Assembly: GCA_041397305.1 (NCBI GenBank)
Contig: JAWKWX010000004.1
Span: 62,001 to 126,000 of the forward strand
From: TMP-24 sp041397305
Lineage (GTDB): Bacteria > Pseudomonadota > Alphaproteobacteria > Rhodobacterales > Rhodobacteraceae
DNA: 64,000 nucleotides
Direction of reading: 5' to 3'
Part shown: in pieces, positions 40,482-49,377 of the stretch
Numbering within the stretch: position 1 is the stretch's first letter
Layout: each line of letters opens with the position of its first letter
Program-made: the position numbers and the translations under genes
The notes under the pieces: generated by a model
Told to the model about the DNA's origin: nothing
Database searches by the model: none
The model's input: the letters and a program-made list of their open reading frames with translations, nothing else

Positions 40482-40602
40482 AGATGTCACTGACTGAACC
40501 ATGGTCCCGGTTTGGCGTCAATCTCTTCCTGCTTATATGCTTTTCACGGCCGATTTCATTCTGATTGACTCGTGGGCCTGACTGACGCATGGTCGAGTTG
40601 TC

Positions 40603-40612
40603 AAAGCGCTTT
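40603..40612. promoter_or_regulatory. aglE-proximal LacI-type operator
   Basis: AAAGCGCTTT within TCAAAGCGCTTTGGA. It lies 57 bases before the aglE ATG and 131 bases from the first copy (centre to centre), a spacing compatible with looping. Binding by AglR is inferred. Confidence 0.72.
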
Positions 40613-40668
40613 GGATAAGTGATTCCGGCGCCTGATGACTCGGGCGGTGGCCCATTCGGGAGGAGATC

Positions 40669-42021
40669 ATGAAAAAACTGCTGGCCGGAACGGCCCTTTT
40701 CGCACTTCTGGCGGGCGGCGCGCCCGCGCAGGATCTGAAGTTCGCGCCGGGCGAGGATGCACGGTTCAATTGGCAAAGCTTCACCGATTTCTCGGAGAAA
40801 TACAACCTTGACGGGCAGTCGCTGACGATCTTCGGCCCGTGGCGGGGCGAGGATCAGGTGCTGGTCGAAAGCATGCTGGCCTATTTCACCGCTGCGACCG
40901 GCGTGAAGGTCAATTATTCCTCGTCGGAAAATTACGAACAGCAGATCGTCATCGACACCCAGGCGGGATCGCCGCCCGATATCGCGGTCCTGCCGCAGCC
41001 CGGCCTCATCGCCGATCTCGCCTCGAAAGGCCTGCTTGCGCCCTTGGGTGACGAGACCACCGCCTGGCTCAGGGACAATTACGCGGCGGGCGACAGCTGG
41101 GTCGGCCTCGGCACCTACAAGGGCAAGGACGGCACCCCGGCACTTTATGCCTTCCCCTACAAGATCGATGTGAAATCGCTCGTCTGGTATGTGCCCGAGA
41201 ATTTCGAGGATGCGGGCTACGAAGTTCCCCAGACGATGGAGGAGCTGAAGGCCCTGACCGAGCAGATCGTTGCCGATGGCGGCACGCCCTGGTGCATCGG
41301 GCTCGGGTCCGGCGGCGCTACCGGCTGGCCCGCGACCGACTGGGTCGAGGACATGATGCTGCGCACGCAGGCGCCCGACGTTTATGACAAATGGGTCACG
41401 AACGAACTGCCGTTCAACGATCCGGCGGTGGTGGGGGCCATCGACGAGTTTGGCTGGTTTGCCCGCAACGACGCGTTCGTCGATGGCGGCGCGGCGGCTG
41501 TGGCGACCACGGACTTCCGCGACAGCCCGAAAGGCCTCTTCGCCTCGCCGCCGAAATGCTACATGCACCACCAGGCGTCCTTCATCCCGTCCTTCTTCCC
41601 CGAAGGCACCAAGCTGGGCCGGGATGCCGATTTCTTCTACATGCCGGCCTATGCGGGCAAGGACCTCGGCAAGCCTGTCCTTGGGGCGGGCACGCTCGCG
41701 ATGATCACCAAGGACAGCGAGGCGGCGCGCGCCTTCATCGAATGGCTGAAGACGCCGATCGCGCATGAGGTCTGGATGGCGCAATCCGGATTCCTGACGC
41801 CGTTGAAGTCGGTGAATGTCGAGGCTTACGGCAACGATGCGCTGAAAAAGCAGGGGGAAATCCTTCTGAACGCCACGACCTTCCGGTTCGACGGGTCGGA
41901 CCTGATGCCCGGCAAGATCGGCGCGGGTGCCTTCTGGACCGGCATGGTCGATTATGCGGGCGGCAAGCCCGCCGCCGATGTCGCGGCCCAGATCCAGAAG
42001 GAATGGGACGCGATCAAGTAG
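40669..42021 (+). CDS. aglE: Alpha-glucoside ABC transporter substrate-binding protein
   Basis: A 450-residue periplasmic protein with a typical signal peptide (MKKLLAGTALFALLAGGAPA, cleavage before Gln21). The mature part is a family 1 extracellular solute-binding fold with IFGPWRGEDQVLVESMLAYF, SSENYEQQIVIDTQAGSPPDIAVLPQPG and VLGAGTLAMITKDSEAARAFIEWL. It delivers sugars such as sucrose, maltose or trehalose in related agl systems. GGGAGGAG lies before the ATG. A stable hairpin separates it from aglF. Confidence 0.92.
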   Translation: MKKLLAGTALFALLAGGAPAQDLKFAPGEDARFNWQSFTDFSEKYNLDGQSLTIFGPWRGEDQVLVESMLAYFTAATGVKVNYSSSENYEQQIVIDTQAGSPPDIAVLPQPGLIADLASKGLLAPLGDETTAWLRDNYAAGDSWVGLGTYKGKDGTPALYAFPYKIDVKSLVWYVPENFEDAGYEVPQTMEELKALTEQIVADGGTPWCIGLGSGGATGWPATDWVEDMMLRTQAPDVYDKWVTNELPFNDPAVVGAIDEFGWFARNDAFVDGGAAAVATTDFRDSPKGLFASPPKCYMHHQASFIPSFFPEGTKLGRDADFFYMPAYAGKDLGKPVLGAGTLAMITKDSEAARAFIEWLKTPIAHEVWMAQSGFLTPLKSVNVEAYGNDALKKQGEILLNATTFRFDGSDLMPGKIGAGAFWTGMVDYAGGKPAADVAAQIQKEWDAIK

Positions 42022-42046
42022 GTCGCGCGACATTCTCATGAACTGC

Positions 42047-42071
42047 GCCGGGGGCGTTCCGCGCCCCCGGC
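42047..42071 (+). terminator. Intercistronic hairpin between aglE and aglF
   Basis: GCCGGGGGCG (42047-42056) and CGCCCCCGGC (42062-42071) pair perfectly over a TTCCG loop, with no T-run. This location suggests partial termination or 3' protection that would give more binding protein than permease, as described for malE-malF. Confidence 0.6.
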
Positions 42072-42097
42072 CGATCGGACAGAGAACGGGGGCGTGC

Positions 42098-43108
42098 ATG
42101 GTACAGGTCTGGACGGCGCTTTTCACCATCGTGCTCGGCATCTTCGCGGCCGTCAGCTGGTTCTGGGGCGCGAACTTCTGCCTGGACCGGCTTCTTCCCG
42201 CGCGTACCGGCGACCCCGTGCGGAATGCACGTAACATCCACCGCGCGGGCCTGATCCGGCCCTGGCTGTTCCTTGGCCCCGCGATCCTCGCGCTTGGCCT
42301 CTATCTGGTCTATCCGGTCTGGGAGTCGCTGTTCCTGTCCTTCCATGGCAAGTCGGGGCGGGAGTTCGTCGGCGCTGCCAACTACCGCTGGCTGTTCGCT
42401 GATCCGGGGTTTCGCGAGTCGATCATCAACAATTTCCTCTGGCTTCTGGTGGTGCCCGCCGCCTCGACCTTCCTGGGACTTCTCGCGGCGGCGCTGACCG
42501 ACCGGATCGCCTGGGGCAATCTGGCGAAATCGCTGATCTTCATGCCGATGGCGATTTCCTTCGTGGGCGCGGCGGTGATCTGGAAATTCGTCTATGACTA
42601 TCGCTCGGGGGATGACGCGCAGATCGGCATCCTGAACGCCCTCGTCACCTGGTTCGGGGGCGACCCGCAGGCCTGGATCGCGCTGCCGTTCTGGAACAAC
42701 TTCTTCCTGATGGCGATCCTCGTCTGGATCCAGACCGGGTTCGCCATGGTGATCCTGTCGGCCGCGCTGCGTGGCATCCCCGAGGAAACCATCGAGGCGG
42801 CGGTGCTCGACGGCGCGAACGGCATCCAGATCTTCTTCAGGATCATGGTGCCGCAGATCTGGGGTACGATCGCGGTGGTCTGGACGACGATCACCATCAC
42901 GGTGCTCAAGGTCTTCGACATCGTTCTGGCGATGACCAACGGTCAGTGGAAATCGAACGTTCTGGCCAATCTGATGTTCGACTGGATGTTCCGGGGCGGT
43001 GGCGATTTCGGCCGGGGGGCGGCGATCGCCATCGTGATCATGGCCCTGGTGACGCCGATCATGATCTGGAACATCCGCAATGCCAGGGCCGAGATGGAGG
43101 GGCGCTGA
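42098..43108 (+). CDS. aglF: Alpha-glucoside ABC transporter permease AglF
   Basis: A 336-residue inner-membrane protein of the MalF type. It begins with a span (VQVWTALFTIVLGIFAAVSWFW), then RPWLFLGPAILALGLYLVYPVWESL, and carries the ATPase-contact EAA loop EETIEAAVLDGANGIQIFFRIMVPQIW. About seven hydrophobic segments are visible. ATG 42098 follows GAACGGGGG. It partners AglG (starting 2 bases later) and the ATPase AglK. Confidence 0.92.
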   Translation: MVQVWTALFTIVLGIFAAVSWFWGANFCLDRLLPARTGDPVRNARNIHRAGLIRPWLFLGPAILALGLYLVYPVWESLFLSFHGKSGREFVGAANYRWLFADPGFRESIINNFLWLLVVPAASTFLGLLAAALTDRIAWGNLAKSLIFMPMAISFVGAAVIWKFVYDYRSGDDAQIGILNALVTWFGGDPQAWIALPFWNNFFLMAILVWIQTGFAMVILSAALRGIPEETIEAAVLDGANGIQIFFRIMVPQIWGTIAVVWTTITITVLKVFDIVLAMTNGQWKSNVLANLMFDWMFRGGGDFGRGAAIAIVIMALVTPIMIWNIRNARAEMEGR

Positions 43109-43109
43109 G

Positions 43110-44240
43110 ATGGCCAACAATCCCTATCGCTGGGCCGTTCATCTGTCGGTCGTGCTGTTCGTGGTTCTCTGGACGCTGCCGACCTTCGGCCTGTTCGTCA
43201 CCTCCTTCCGCGACAAGGACCAGATTGCCGTGTCCGGCTGGTGGACGGCGCTTGGATCGGCCACCCGCAACGACATGTTCCGCGCGCCGGCCGGCGAGGG
43301 CGAGGTGGAGGAGGGCGGACGGTTCACCCTGACCGGATCGGTCTTCGCGGGCGCGGGCGGGCATGTGAAGGCCTTCGGCATCTCCTCCAAGGCGCCGGAC
43401 GCGTTCGCAGCCGGGGAAAGCGCCGACCTTGGCGATGGTGAAAGCCTGACCGTGGCGCAAGATGGCACCTTCACCCTTGCCGGACCCGAAAGCTTCAAGG
43501 ACAGGCGCGGGCAGCGCATCTTCTTCACCGCGACCACGCCGCCCGCCTTCACGCTCGACAATTACCGCGCGGTCCTCTTCGCCGAGGGGCTCGGCCGGTC
43601 GTTCCTGAATTCCGCCACCGTCGCGATCCCCTCGACCGTCATTCCGATCCTGATCGCCGCTTTTGCCGCCTATGCGCTCAGCTGGATGCAGTTTCCGGGC
43701 CGGGCGCTTCTGGTCGCGGCCATTGTCGGGCTCTTGGTCGTGCCCCTGCAGATGTCGCTGATCCCCTTGCTGCGCATCTATAATGCGGCGGGGCAGGCGC
43801 TGGGGTTCGATCCGAAAAGCTATATCGGCATCTGGCTTGCCCATACCGGATTCGGCCTGCCGCTCGCCATCTATCTCTTGCGCAACTACATGGTCGGCCT
43901 GCCGAAGGAGATCATGGAAAGTGCCCGCGTCGATGGTGCGACCGATTTCCAGATATTCACCCGGATCGTGCTGCCCCTGTCGTTCCCGGCGCTTGCGAGT
44001 TTCGCGATCTTCCAGTTCCTCTGGACCTGGAACGACCTTCTGGTGGCGCTCGTCTTCCTCGGGCCGCAGGATGACAAGCTGGTGCTGACGGGCCGTCTGG
44101 TGAATCTCCTCGGGTCGCGCGGCGGCGACTGGGAGATCCTGGCCGCCTCCGCCTTCGTCTCGATCGCGGTGCCGATCCTCGTTTTCTTCGCTTTGCAGAA
44201 ATATCTCGTGCGCGGCCTTCTGGCCGGCTCGGTCAAGTGA
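43110..44240 (+). CDS. aglG: Alpha-glucoside ABC transporter permease AglG
   Basis: A 376-residue MalG-type permease. After the first span (RWAVHLSVVLFVVLWTLPTFGLFV) there is an inserted, beta-rich extracytoplasmic segment at about residues 50-147 (GRFTLTGSVFAGAGG..., DGTFTLAG), before the core spans. The EAA loop is KEIMESARVDGATDFQIFTRIVLPLSFPAL split in the usual place. The insertion also occurs in characterised AglG proteins and may contact AglE. ATG 43110 is one base after the aglF stop. Confidence 0.9.
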   Translation: MANNPYRWAVHLSVVLFVVLWTLPTFGLFVTSFRDKDQIAVSGWWTALGSATRNDMFRAPAGEGEVEEGGRFTLTGSVFAGAGGHVKAFGISSKAPDAFAAGESADLGDGESLTVAQDGTFTLAGPESFKDRRGQRIFFTATTPPAFTLDNYRAVLFAEGLGRSFLNSATVAIPSTVIPILIAAFAAYALSWMQFPGRALLVAAIVGLLVVPLQMSLIPLLRIYNAAGQALGFDPKSYIGIWLAHTGFGLPLAIYLLRNYMVGLPKEIMESARVDGATDFQIFTRIVLPLSFPALASFAIFQFLWTWNDLLVALVFLGPQDDKLVLTGRLVNLLGSRGGDWEILAASAFVSIAVPILVFFALQKYLVRGLLAGSVK

Positions 44241-44247
44241 GGTTTCC

Positions 44248-45861
44248 ATGAACATGATGACCCAGATGCAGAACCGCCAATTGCCGGGCGACACCGAATG
44301 GTGGCGCGGCGCGGTGATCTATCAGATCTACCCGCGCAGCTTTCAGGACACCAATGGCGACGGGATCGGCGATCTGGCGGGGATCACCCGGCGGCTCGAC
44401 TATGTGGCGCGTCTCGGCGTCGATGCGATCTGGATTTCGCCCTTCTTCACCTCTCCGATGAAGGACTTCGGCTATGATGTCGCCGATTACCGCGATGTCG
44501 ATCCGATGTTCGGCACGCTGGCCGATTTCGACGCGCTGGTGGCGCGGGCGCATGAACTGGGCCTGAGGGTGATGATCGACCTCGTCCTGTCGCACACATC
44601 CGACCAGCACCCGTGGTTTCAGGACAGCCGTTCCGGGCGCGGCGCGGAGAAGGCCGACTGGTATGTCTGGGCCGACCCGAAGCCCGACGGAGCCGTGCCG
44701 AACAACTGGCTGTCGGTTTTCGGCGGTTCGGCCTGGGCCTGGCATGGCGGGCGGATGCAATATTACCTGCACAATTTCCTGTCCTCGCAGCCCGACCTGA
44801 ATTTCCACAATCCGGCGGTGCAGGCAGCGCTTCTGGATGTCGCGCGCTTCTGGCTGGAGCGCGGGGTCGACGGGTTCCGGCTCGATACGATCAATTTCTA
44901 TTTCCACGACGCGGAACTGCGCGACAATCCGGCGCTGCCCGCCGAGGCGCGCAACGATTCCATCGCCCCCCTCGTCAATCCCTACAATTGGCAGGATCAC
45001 GTCTACTCGAAAAATCGTCCGGAAAATATTGATTTCCTGAAGAAACTTCGCGCCCTGATGAACCGGTTTGGCGCGGCAGCGGTGGGCGAGGTCGGCGATG
45101 CGCAGCGCGGGCTGGAGATCATGGGCGAATATACCTCGGGCGCCGACCGGATGCAGATGTGCTATTCCTTCGATTTCCTTGCCCGCGAGCGGCTGGGCGC
45201 CGCCGACATAGCCGCGATCTTCGCCCGGCTGGAGGCGAAGGTGCCGGGCGCCTGGCCCTGCTGGGCCTTTTCCAACCATGACATGCCACGCCATATCTCC
45301 CGCTGGCAACTTTCCGACGCTGCGGCAAAGGCTTACATGACGCTTCTCATGTGCCTGCGCGGCTCTGCCTGCCTCTATCAGGGCGAGGAGCTGGGCCTCA
45401 GCGAGGCCGAGATCGGCTTTGACGATCTGCAAGACCCTTATGGTCGCGAATTCTGGCCCGAGTTCAAGGGCCGCGACGGGTGCCGGACGCCGATGGTCTG
45501 GCAGCGCGACAATGGATCGGGTGGCTTTTCCAGCGGCCGGCCATGGCTTCCGGTGCCCGCCGACCATCTCGCGCGCGCCGTCGATGCGGCCGAGGCAGAG
45601 GCGGACGGCCTGTTGCAGCACTACCGCCAGATGCTTGCCTTCCGGCGCGCCCATCCGGTTCTGGCCAAGGGCGACCAGTCGGCAATGCGCGCGGAAGGAG
45701 ATGTCTTGTGCTTCGAGCGGTCCGACGCGGGTCAGCGGATTTTCGTCGCCATCAACCTCTCGGCGCAGGCCGCGACAGCATGGGTAGGGGGCGCGGATGC
45801 GGCGGCGCGGGGGCCGGTCGAGCTCGGCCCCTGGGGCACGGCGCTAGTGGTGGAGGCGTAG
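44248..45861 (+). CDS. aglA: GH13 alpha-glucosidase AglA
   Basis: A 537-residue cytoplasmic hydrolase. The TIM-barrel motifs are GAVIYQIYPRSFQDTNGDGIGDL, nucleophile Asp213 (GFRLDTIN), acid/base Glu281 (AVGEVGD) and Asp345 (SNHDMPRH). It cleaves imported alpha-glucosides (for example maltose, sucrose or trehalose) to glucose plus partner. The gene lies between aglG (7 bases) and aglK (3 bases). No signal peptide is present, in agreement with intracellular action after import. Confidence 0.93.
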   Translation: MNMMTQMQNRQLPGDTEWWRGAVIYQIYPRSFQDTNGDGIGDLAGITRRLDYVARLGVDAIWISPFFTSPMKDFGYDVADYRDVDPMFGTLADFDALVARAHELGLRVMIDLVLSHTSDQHPWFQDSRSGRGAEKADWYVWADPKPDGAVPNNWLSVFGGSAWAWHGGRMQYYLHNFLSSQPDLNFHNPAVQAALLDVARFWLERGVDGFRLDTINFYFHDAELRDNPALPAEARNDSIAPLVNPYNWQDHVYSKNRPENIDFLKKLRALMNRFGAAAVGEVGDAQRGLEIMGEYTSGADRMQMCYSFDFLARERLGAADIAAIFARLEAKVPGAWPCWAFSNHDMPRHISRWQLSDAAAKAYMTLLMCLRGSACLYQGEELGLSEAEIGFDDLQDPYGREFWPEFKGRDGCRTPMVWQRDNGSGGFSSGRPWLPVPADHLARAVDAAEAEADGLLQHYRQMLAFRRAHPVLAKGDQSAMRAEGDVLCFERSDAGQRIFVAINLSAQAATAWVGGADAAARGPVELGPWGTALVVEA

Positions 45862-45864
45862 GCA

Positions 45865-46950
45865 ATGGCCGATCTGAAACTGACCTCGGTCGCGAAAAGC
45901 TATGGCGATGTTCAGGTGCTCAGGAACATCGATCTCGATATCAGGCGCGGTGAGCTGATTGTCTTCGTCGGCCCGTCGGGCTGCGGCAAGTCCACGCTGC
46001 TGCGGATGATCGCGGGGCTGGAGACGATCAGCGGCGGGGTGCTGGAAATCGACGGCGTGCGGATGAACGATGTGCCCGCCTCGCAGCGTGGCATTGCGAT
46101 GGTCTTTCAATCCTACGCGCTTTATCCGCACATGTCGGTGCGCGACAACATGGCCTTCGCGCTGAAGATCGCAAAGAAGCCCAAGGCCGAGGTCGATGCG
46201 GCCATCGAGAAGGCTGCGCGCATCCTGCAGCTGACGCCCTATCTGGACCGGCTGCCCAAGGCCCTGTCCGGCGGGCAGCGCCAGCGCGTGGCGATCGGCC
46301 GGGCGATCGTGCGCGACCCGAAGGTCTATCTCTTCGATGAACCCCTGTCGAACCTCGATGCCGCCCTGCGGGTCGCGACGCGGATCGAGATCGCGCAGCT
46401 GAAGGAACAGATGCCCGATTCGACGATGATCTACGTGACCCATGATCAGGTGGAGGCGATGACGCTCGCCTCGCGGATCGTGGTCCTGAACAAGGGCGGT
46501 ATCGCCCAGGTCGGCTCGCCGCTGGAACTTTATGAGCGGCCGGAGAATGAATTCGTGGCGCAATTCATCGGCTCGCCCGCGATGAACCTTCTGGACGGCC
46601 AAGTGACCGCGACCGGCGCCGAGACCGAGGTTCGGCTGAAAGGCGGCGGCACGGTGCGCTCATCGGTGCCGACGGAGGCGGGCCTGCAAGGTGCCGCTGT
46701 CCGGGTCGGTATCCGGCCGGAACATTTCACGCCAACCGATGGCGCGGCGACCTATCGCGGCGAGGTAGAGATTACCGAGGCCCTGGGCGAGGTGACGCTT
46801 CTCTATTTCAGGGCCCCGGACGGCGACGCACCGGTGATCGCCAAGCTGCCCGGCATTCATGCGGGCGTTCGCCACCGGGAGGTCGCACTGTCGGTGACGC
46901 CGGACAAGGTGCATCTCTTCCGCGATGGCCGGTCGCTTCTGGCGCGCTGA
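45865..46950 (+). CDS. aglK: Alpha-glucoside ABC transporter ATPase AglK (MalK type)
   Basis: A 361-residue ATPase: Walker A FVGPSGCGKSTLLRM, Q-loop MVFQSYALYPHMSV, signature ALSGGQRQRVAIGRAIV, Walker B VYLFDEPLSNLDAALR and the H-loop THDQVEAMTL, then a C-terminal OB/TOBE regulatory domain (about 235-355). It powers AglF/AglG and ends the operon. The start is 3 bases past aglA. Confidence 0.94.
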   Translation: MADLKLTSVAKSYGDVQVLRNIDLDIRRGELIVFVGPSGCGKSTLLRMIAGLETISGGVLEIDGVRMNDVPASQRGIAMVFQSYALYPHMSVRDNMAFALKIAKKPKAEVDAAIEKAARILQLTPYLDRLPKALSGGQRQRVAIGRAIVRDPKVYLFDEPLSNLDAALRVATRIEIAQLKEQMPDSTMIYVTHDQVEAMTLASRIVVLNKGGIAQVGSPLELYERPENEFVAQFIGSPAMNLLDGQVTATGAETEVRLKGGGTVRSSVPTEAGLQGAAVRVGIRPEHFTPTDGAATYRGEVEITEALGEVTLLYFRAPDGDAPVIAKLPGIHAGVRHREVALSVTPDKVHLFRDGRSLLAR

Positions 46951-46953
46951 GGG

Positions 46954-47100
46954 TCAGAACATCCAGTAGGTGGACAGGTAGAAACCCGTGGTGATGAAAA
47001 GCGCCGACGAGGTCAGGCCCATGAGCACGAGCCTGACCGCGCCGACGGCAGCGCTTTCAGCGATCGAGCGTGAAGGTTGATATGCGGTCATGCGTCTCAT
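46954..47100 (-). CDS. Small single-span protein after the agl operon (48 aa)
   Basis: Minus-strand ATG 47100 opens a 48-residue frame (a second ATG is at 47091): a short polar start, then a hydrophobic region (about 18-45, ending LSTYWMF). GGGGG lies close to the first ATG, making the second ATG the better-spaced start. It converges on aglK, 3 bases apart. I recognise no family. The membrane-like, non-random composition supports a real gene, but translation is unproven. Confidence 0.42.
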   Translation of the reverse strand: MRRMTAYQPSRSIAESAAVGAVRLVLMGLTSSALFITTGFYLSTYWMF

Positions 47101-47190
47101 ACCCCCGATCAGAAACCGACATGGTTTCCTTCCGGTTAAGTGAAACGCGCATTTCTGCCGGGGTCAACGTTTTTTGCCCCGACTTTGCCT

Positions 47191-49278
47191 TTATTCCGCC
47201 GCAATCGCGATTACCGGCTCCATGTTCGCGAACTCTGCATCCGGCAGGTGGCACTTGATCTCGTGTCCGGAGGCGATCTTGCGCATCGGTGGCACCTCTT
47301 TCTCGCACAGCCCGCCCGCGACCTTGGATTTCCAGTGGCAGCGGGTCTGGAACGGGCAACCCGGCGGCGGGTTCATTGCCGAGGGGATCTCGCCCTCAAG
47401 CACGATGTGCCGTTTCGTGACATGCGTGTCCGCAATCGGAACCGCCGACAGAAGCGCCTCGGTATAGGGGTGGTAGGGGGGGGAGAAGACCTGGTCGGTC
47501 GTGCCGATCTCGACCACATGGCCGAGATACATGACCATCACCCGGTCGGAGAGATAGCGCACGATCGAGAGGTCGTGGCTGATGAAAAGGAGCGTCGTCT
47601 TGTTCTTGCGCTGGATCTCCATGAGAAGATCGGTCACGGCCGCCTGGACAGACACGTCGAGGGCGGACACCGGTTCATCCGCGACCACGACCTTGGCGCC
47701 GCCCGCAAAGGCCCGTGCGATGCCGACCCTTTGCTTCTGGCCGCCCGACAGCTGGCGCGGCATGCGGTCGGCGAAGGAGCGGGGCAGTTTCACCAGATCG
47801 AGGAGTTCCAGCATCCGGGCGGTCCGTTCGGCATCGTTCGCACCCTCGCCGAAGATTTCGAGCGCGCGGATGATCTGGCGGCCGACCGTCATCGACGGAT
47901 TCAGAGTGTCGAACGGGTTCTGGAACACCATCTGCACGCCGGACACGGTTTCGGTCGTACGTTTCTCGATCGGCGTGTTCTGGATATCGCGATCATAGAG
48001 CATGATCTTGCCGTCGGTCGCGGTCTCGAGCCCCATCAGCACCTTGGCGAAGGTCGACTTGCCGCAGCCGCTCTCGCCGACGATGGCGAGCGTCTCGCCC
48101 TCGTGCGCCTCGAAGCTGAGCGTTTCGTTGGCTTTCACCACCTTCTTCAGGCCGCCGCCGAACATGCCGGAGGACACCTCGTAATATTTCTTCACATCCT
48201 CCATCTTCAGCACGACCTTGCCGATCTCGCCCCGGGCCGCGCCCTGCTTGACCTTTGGTTTTGCGGTCCAGTCGATCTCGTCCACGCGCCGGCACCGGCT
48301 TTCGTGGCGCTCGTCCCCGGCGATCGGGACCATCGGAATATCTCCCGCATCGCAGAGTCCGGACTGGAAGTAGGAACAGCGCGGGCCGAAGTTGCAGCCC
48401 TTGGGGCGTTCGTGGGGCAGGGGGAAATTGCCCGGGATCGCGACAAGGGGCCTTGCGTTCTTGTCGGCGCCCGGCAGCGGGATCGACCGGAAGAGCGCCT
48501 GCGTGTAGGGATGCTGCATCTTGTTGAAGACATCGACGATCGAGCCGGTTTCGACGGCCTCGCCCGAATACATCACGCAAAGCCGGTTGCAGACCTCCAG
48601 CACCAGCCCGAGATTGTGGCTGATGAAGAGCATGGACGTGCCGTATTTCTTGCCGAGATCCTTCACCAGATCGACGACGGCTGCCTCGACCGTGACGTCG
48701 AGCGCGGTCGTGGGTTCGTCGAGGATCAGGAGCGAGGGTTTCGACATCAGCGCCATGGCGATGACGATGCGCTGCTGCTGGCCACCCGAAAGCTGATGGG
48801 GAAAGGCGTTCACGATGCGCTCTGGGTCGGGCAGACGGACATCGCGCACCACTTCCAGCGCGCGCTTGCGCGCCTCCTCGGCCGAGATGCCTTCGTGGAT
48901 CATCGGCACTTCCATCAGCTGCTTGCCGATCTTCATCGCCGGGTTCAGCGATGCCATCGGCTCCTGATAGATCATGGCGATTTCCTTGCCGCGAATATGG
49001 CGCAGCTCTTCGTCGCTCATCGTCGTGAGGTCACGGCCCTTGAACTTGATGGTGCCGCCGACGATCCGGCCGTTCTTGCCGAGGTCGCGCATGACGGCGA
49101 GCGCGACAGTCGACTTGCCGCAACCGCTCTCGCCGACAAGGCCCATCGCCTCGCCGGGCATCACCTTGCAGGAAAAATCCATCACGGCGGGGATTTCGCG
49201 AAGCCGGGTGAAGAAGGAAATCGACAGGTGGTCGATCTCGAGGATCGGCTGCGACGGGTCCCAGTTGGTGGCGGTCAT
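47191..49278 (-). CDS. Fused two-domain ABC ATPase of an oligopeptide-type importer
   Basis: A 695-residue protein joining two DppD/DppF-like ATPases. Domain 1 has GLVGESGCGKSTVAL, QLSGGQQQRIVIAMAL and LLILDEPTTALD; domain 2 (from about 360) has AIVGESGCGKSTFAK, QLSGGQKQRVGIARAF and VVVADEPVSALD. Each is followed by the oligopeptide/dipeptide C-terminal segment with Cys-rich patches (GCNFGPRCSYF, GCPFQTRCHW) that can bind an iron-sulfur cluster in some members. It energises the permeases encoded upstream; the transported substrate is unknown. Confidence 0.92.
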   Translation of the reverse strand: MTATNWDPSQPILEIDHLSISFFTRLREIPAVMDFSCKVMPGEAMGLVGESGCGKSTVALAVMRDLGKNGRIVGGTIKFKGRDLTTMSDEELRHIRGKEIAMIYQEPMASLNPAMKIGKQLMEVPMIHEGISAEEARKRALEVVRDVRLPDPERIVNAFPHQLSGGQQQRIVIAMALMSKPSLLILDEPTTALDVTVEAAVVDLVKDLGKKYGTSMLFISHNLGLVLEVCNRLCVMYSGEAVETGSIVDVFNKMQHPYTQALFRSIPLPGADKNARPLVAIPGNFPLPHERPKGCNFGPRCSYFQSGLCDAGDIPMVPIAGDERHESRCRRVDEIDWTAKPKVKQGAARGEIGKVVLKMEDVKKYYEVSSGMFGGGLKKVVKANETLSFEAHEGETLAIVGESGCGKSTFAKVLMGLETATDGKIMLYDRDIQNTPIEKRTTETVSGVQMVFQNPFDTLNPSMTVGRQIIRALEIFGEGANDAERTARMLELLDLVKLPRSFADRMPRQLSGGQKQRVGIARAFAGGAKVVVADEPVSALDVSVQAAVTDLLMEIQRKNKTTLLFISHDLSIVRYLSDRVMVMYLGHVVEIGTTDQVFSPPYHPYTEALLSAVPIADTHVTKRHIVLEGEIPSAMNPPPGCPFQTRCHWKSKVAGGLCEKEVPPMRKIASGHEIKCHLPDAEFANMEPVIAIAAE

Positions 49279-49311
49279 GATCGTCTCCCGGGTCTGGTTC
49301 TGGGAGGGAGG

Positions 49312-49345
49312 CCGGGGGCTCTGCCCCCGGACCCCCGGGATATTT
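49312..49345. repeat. Intercistronic hairpin with REP-like sequence
   Basis: CCGGGGGC (49312-49319) pairs with GCCCCCGG (49323-49330) over TCT, followed by ACCCCCGGGATATTTGG. This hairpin plus ATATTT-containing tail resembles a recurrent Rhodobacteraceae intergenic element; only one copy occurs here. It lies between permease and ATPase genes and could tune their relative expression. Confidence 0.5.
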
Positions 49346-49377
49346 GGAAACGGAAGAGGGGCAGGGGCCTCTCTTCC

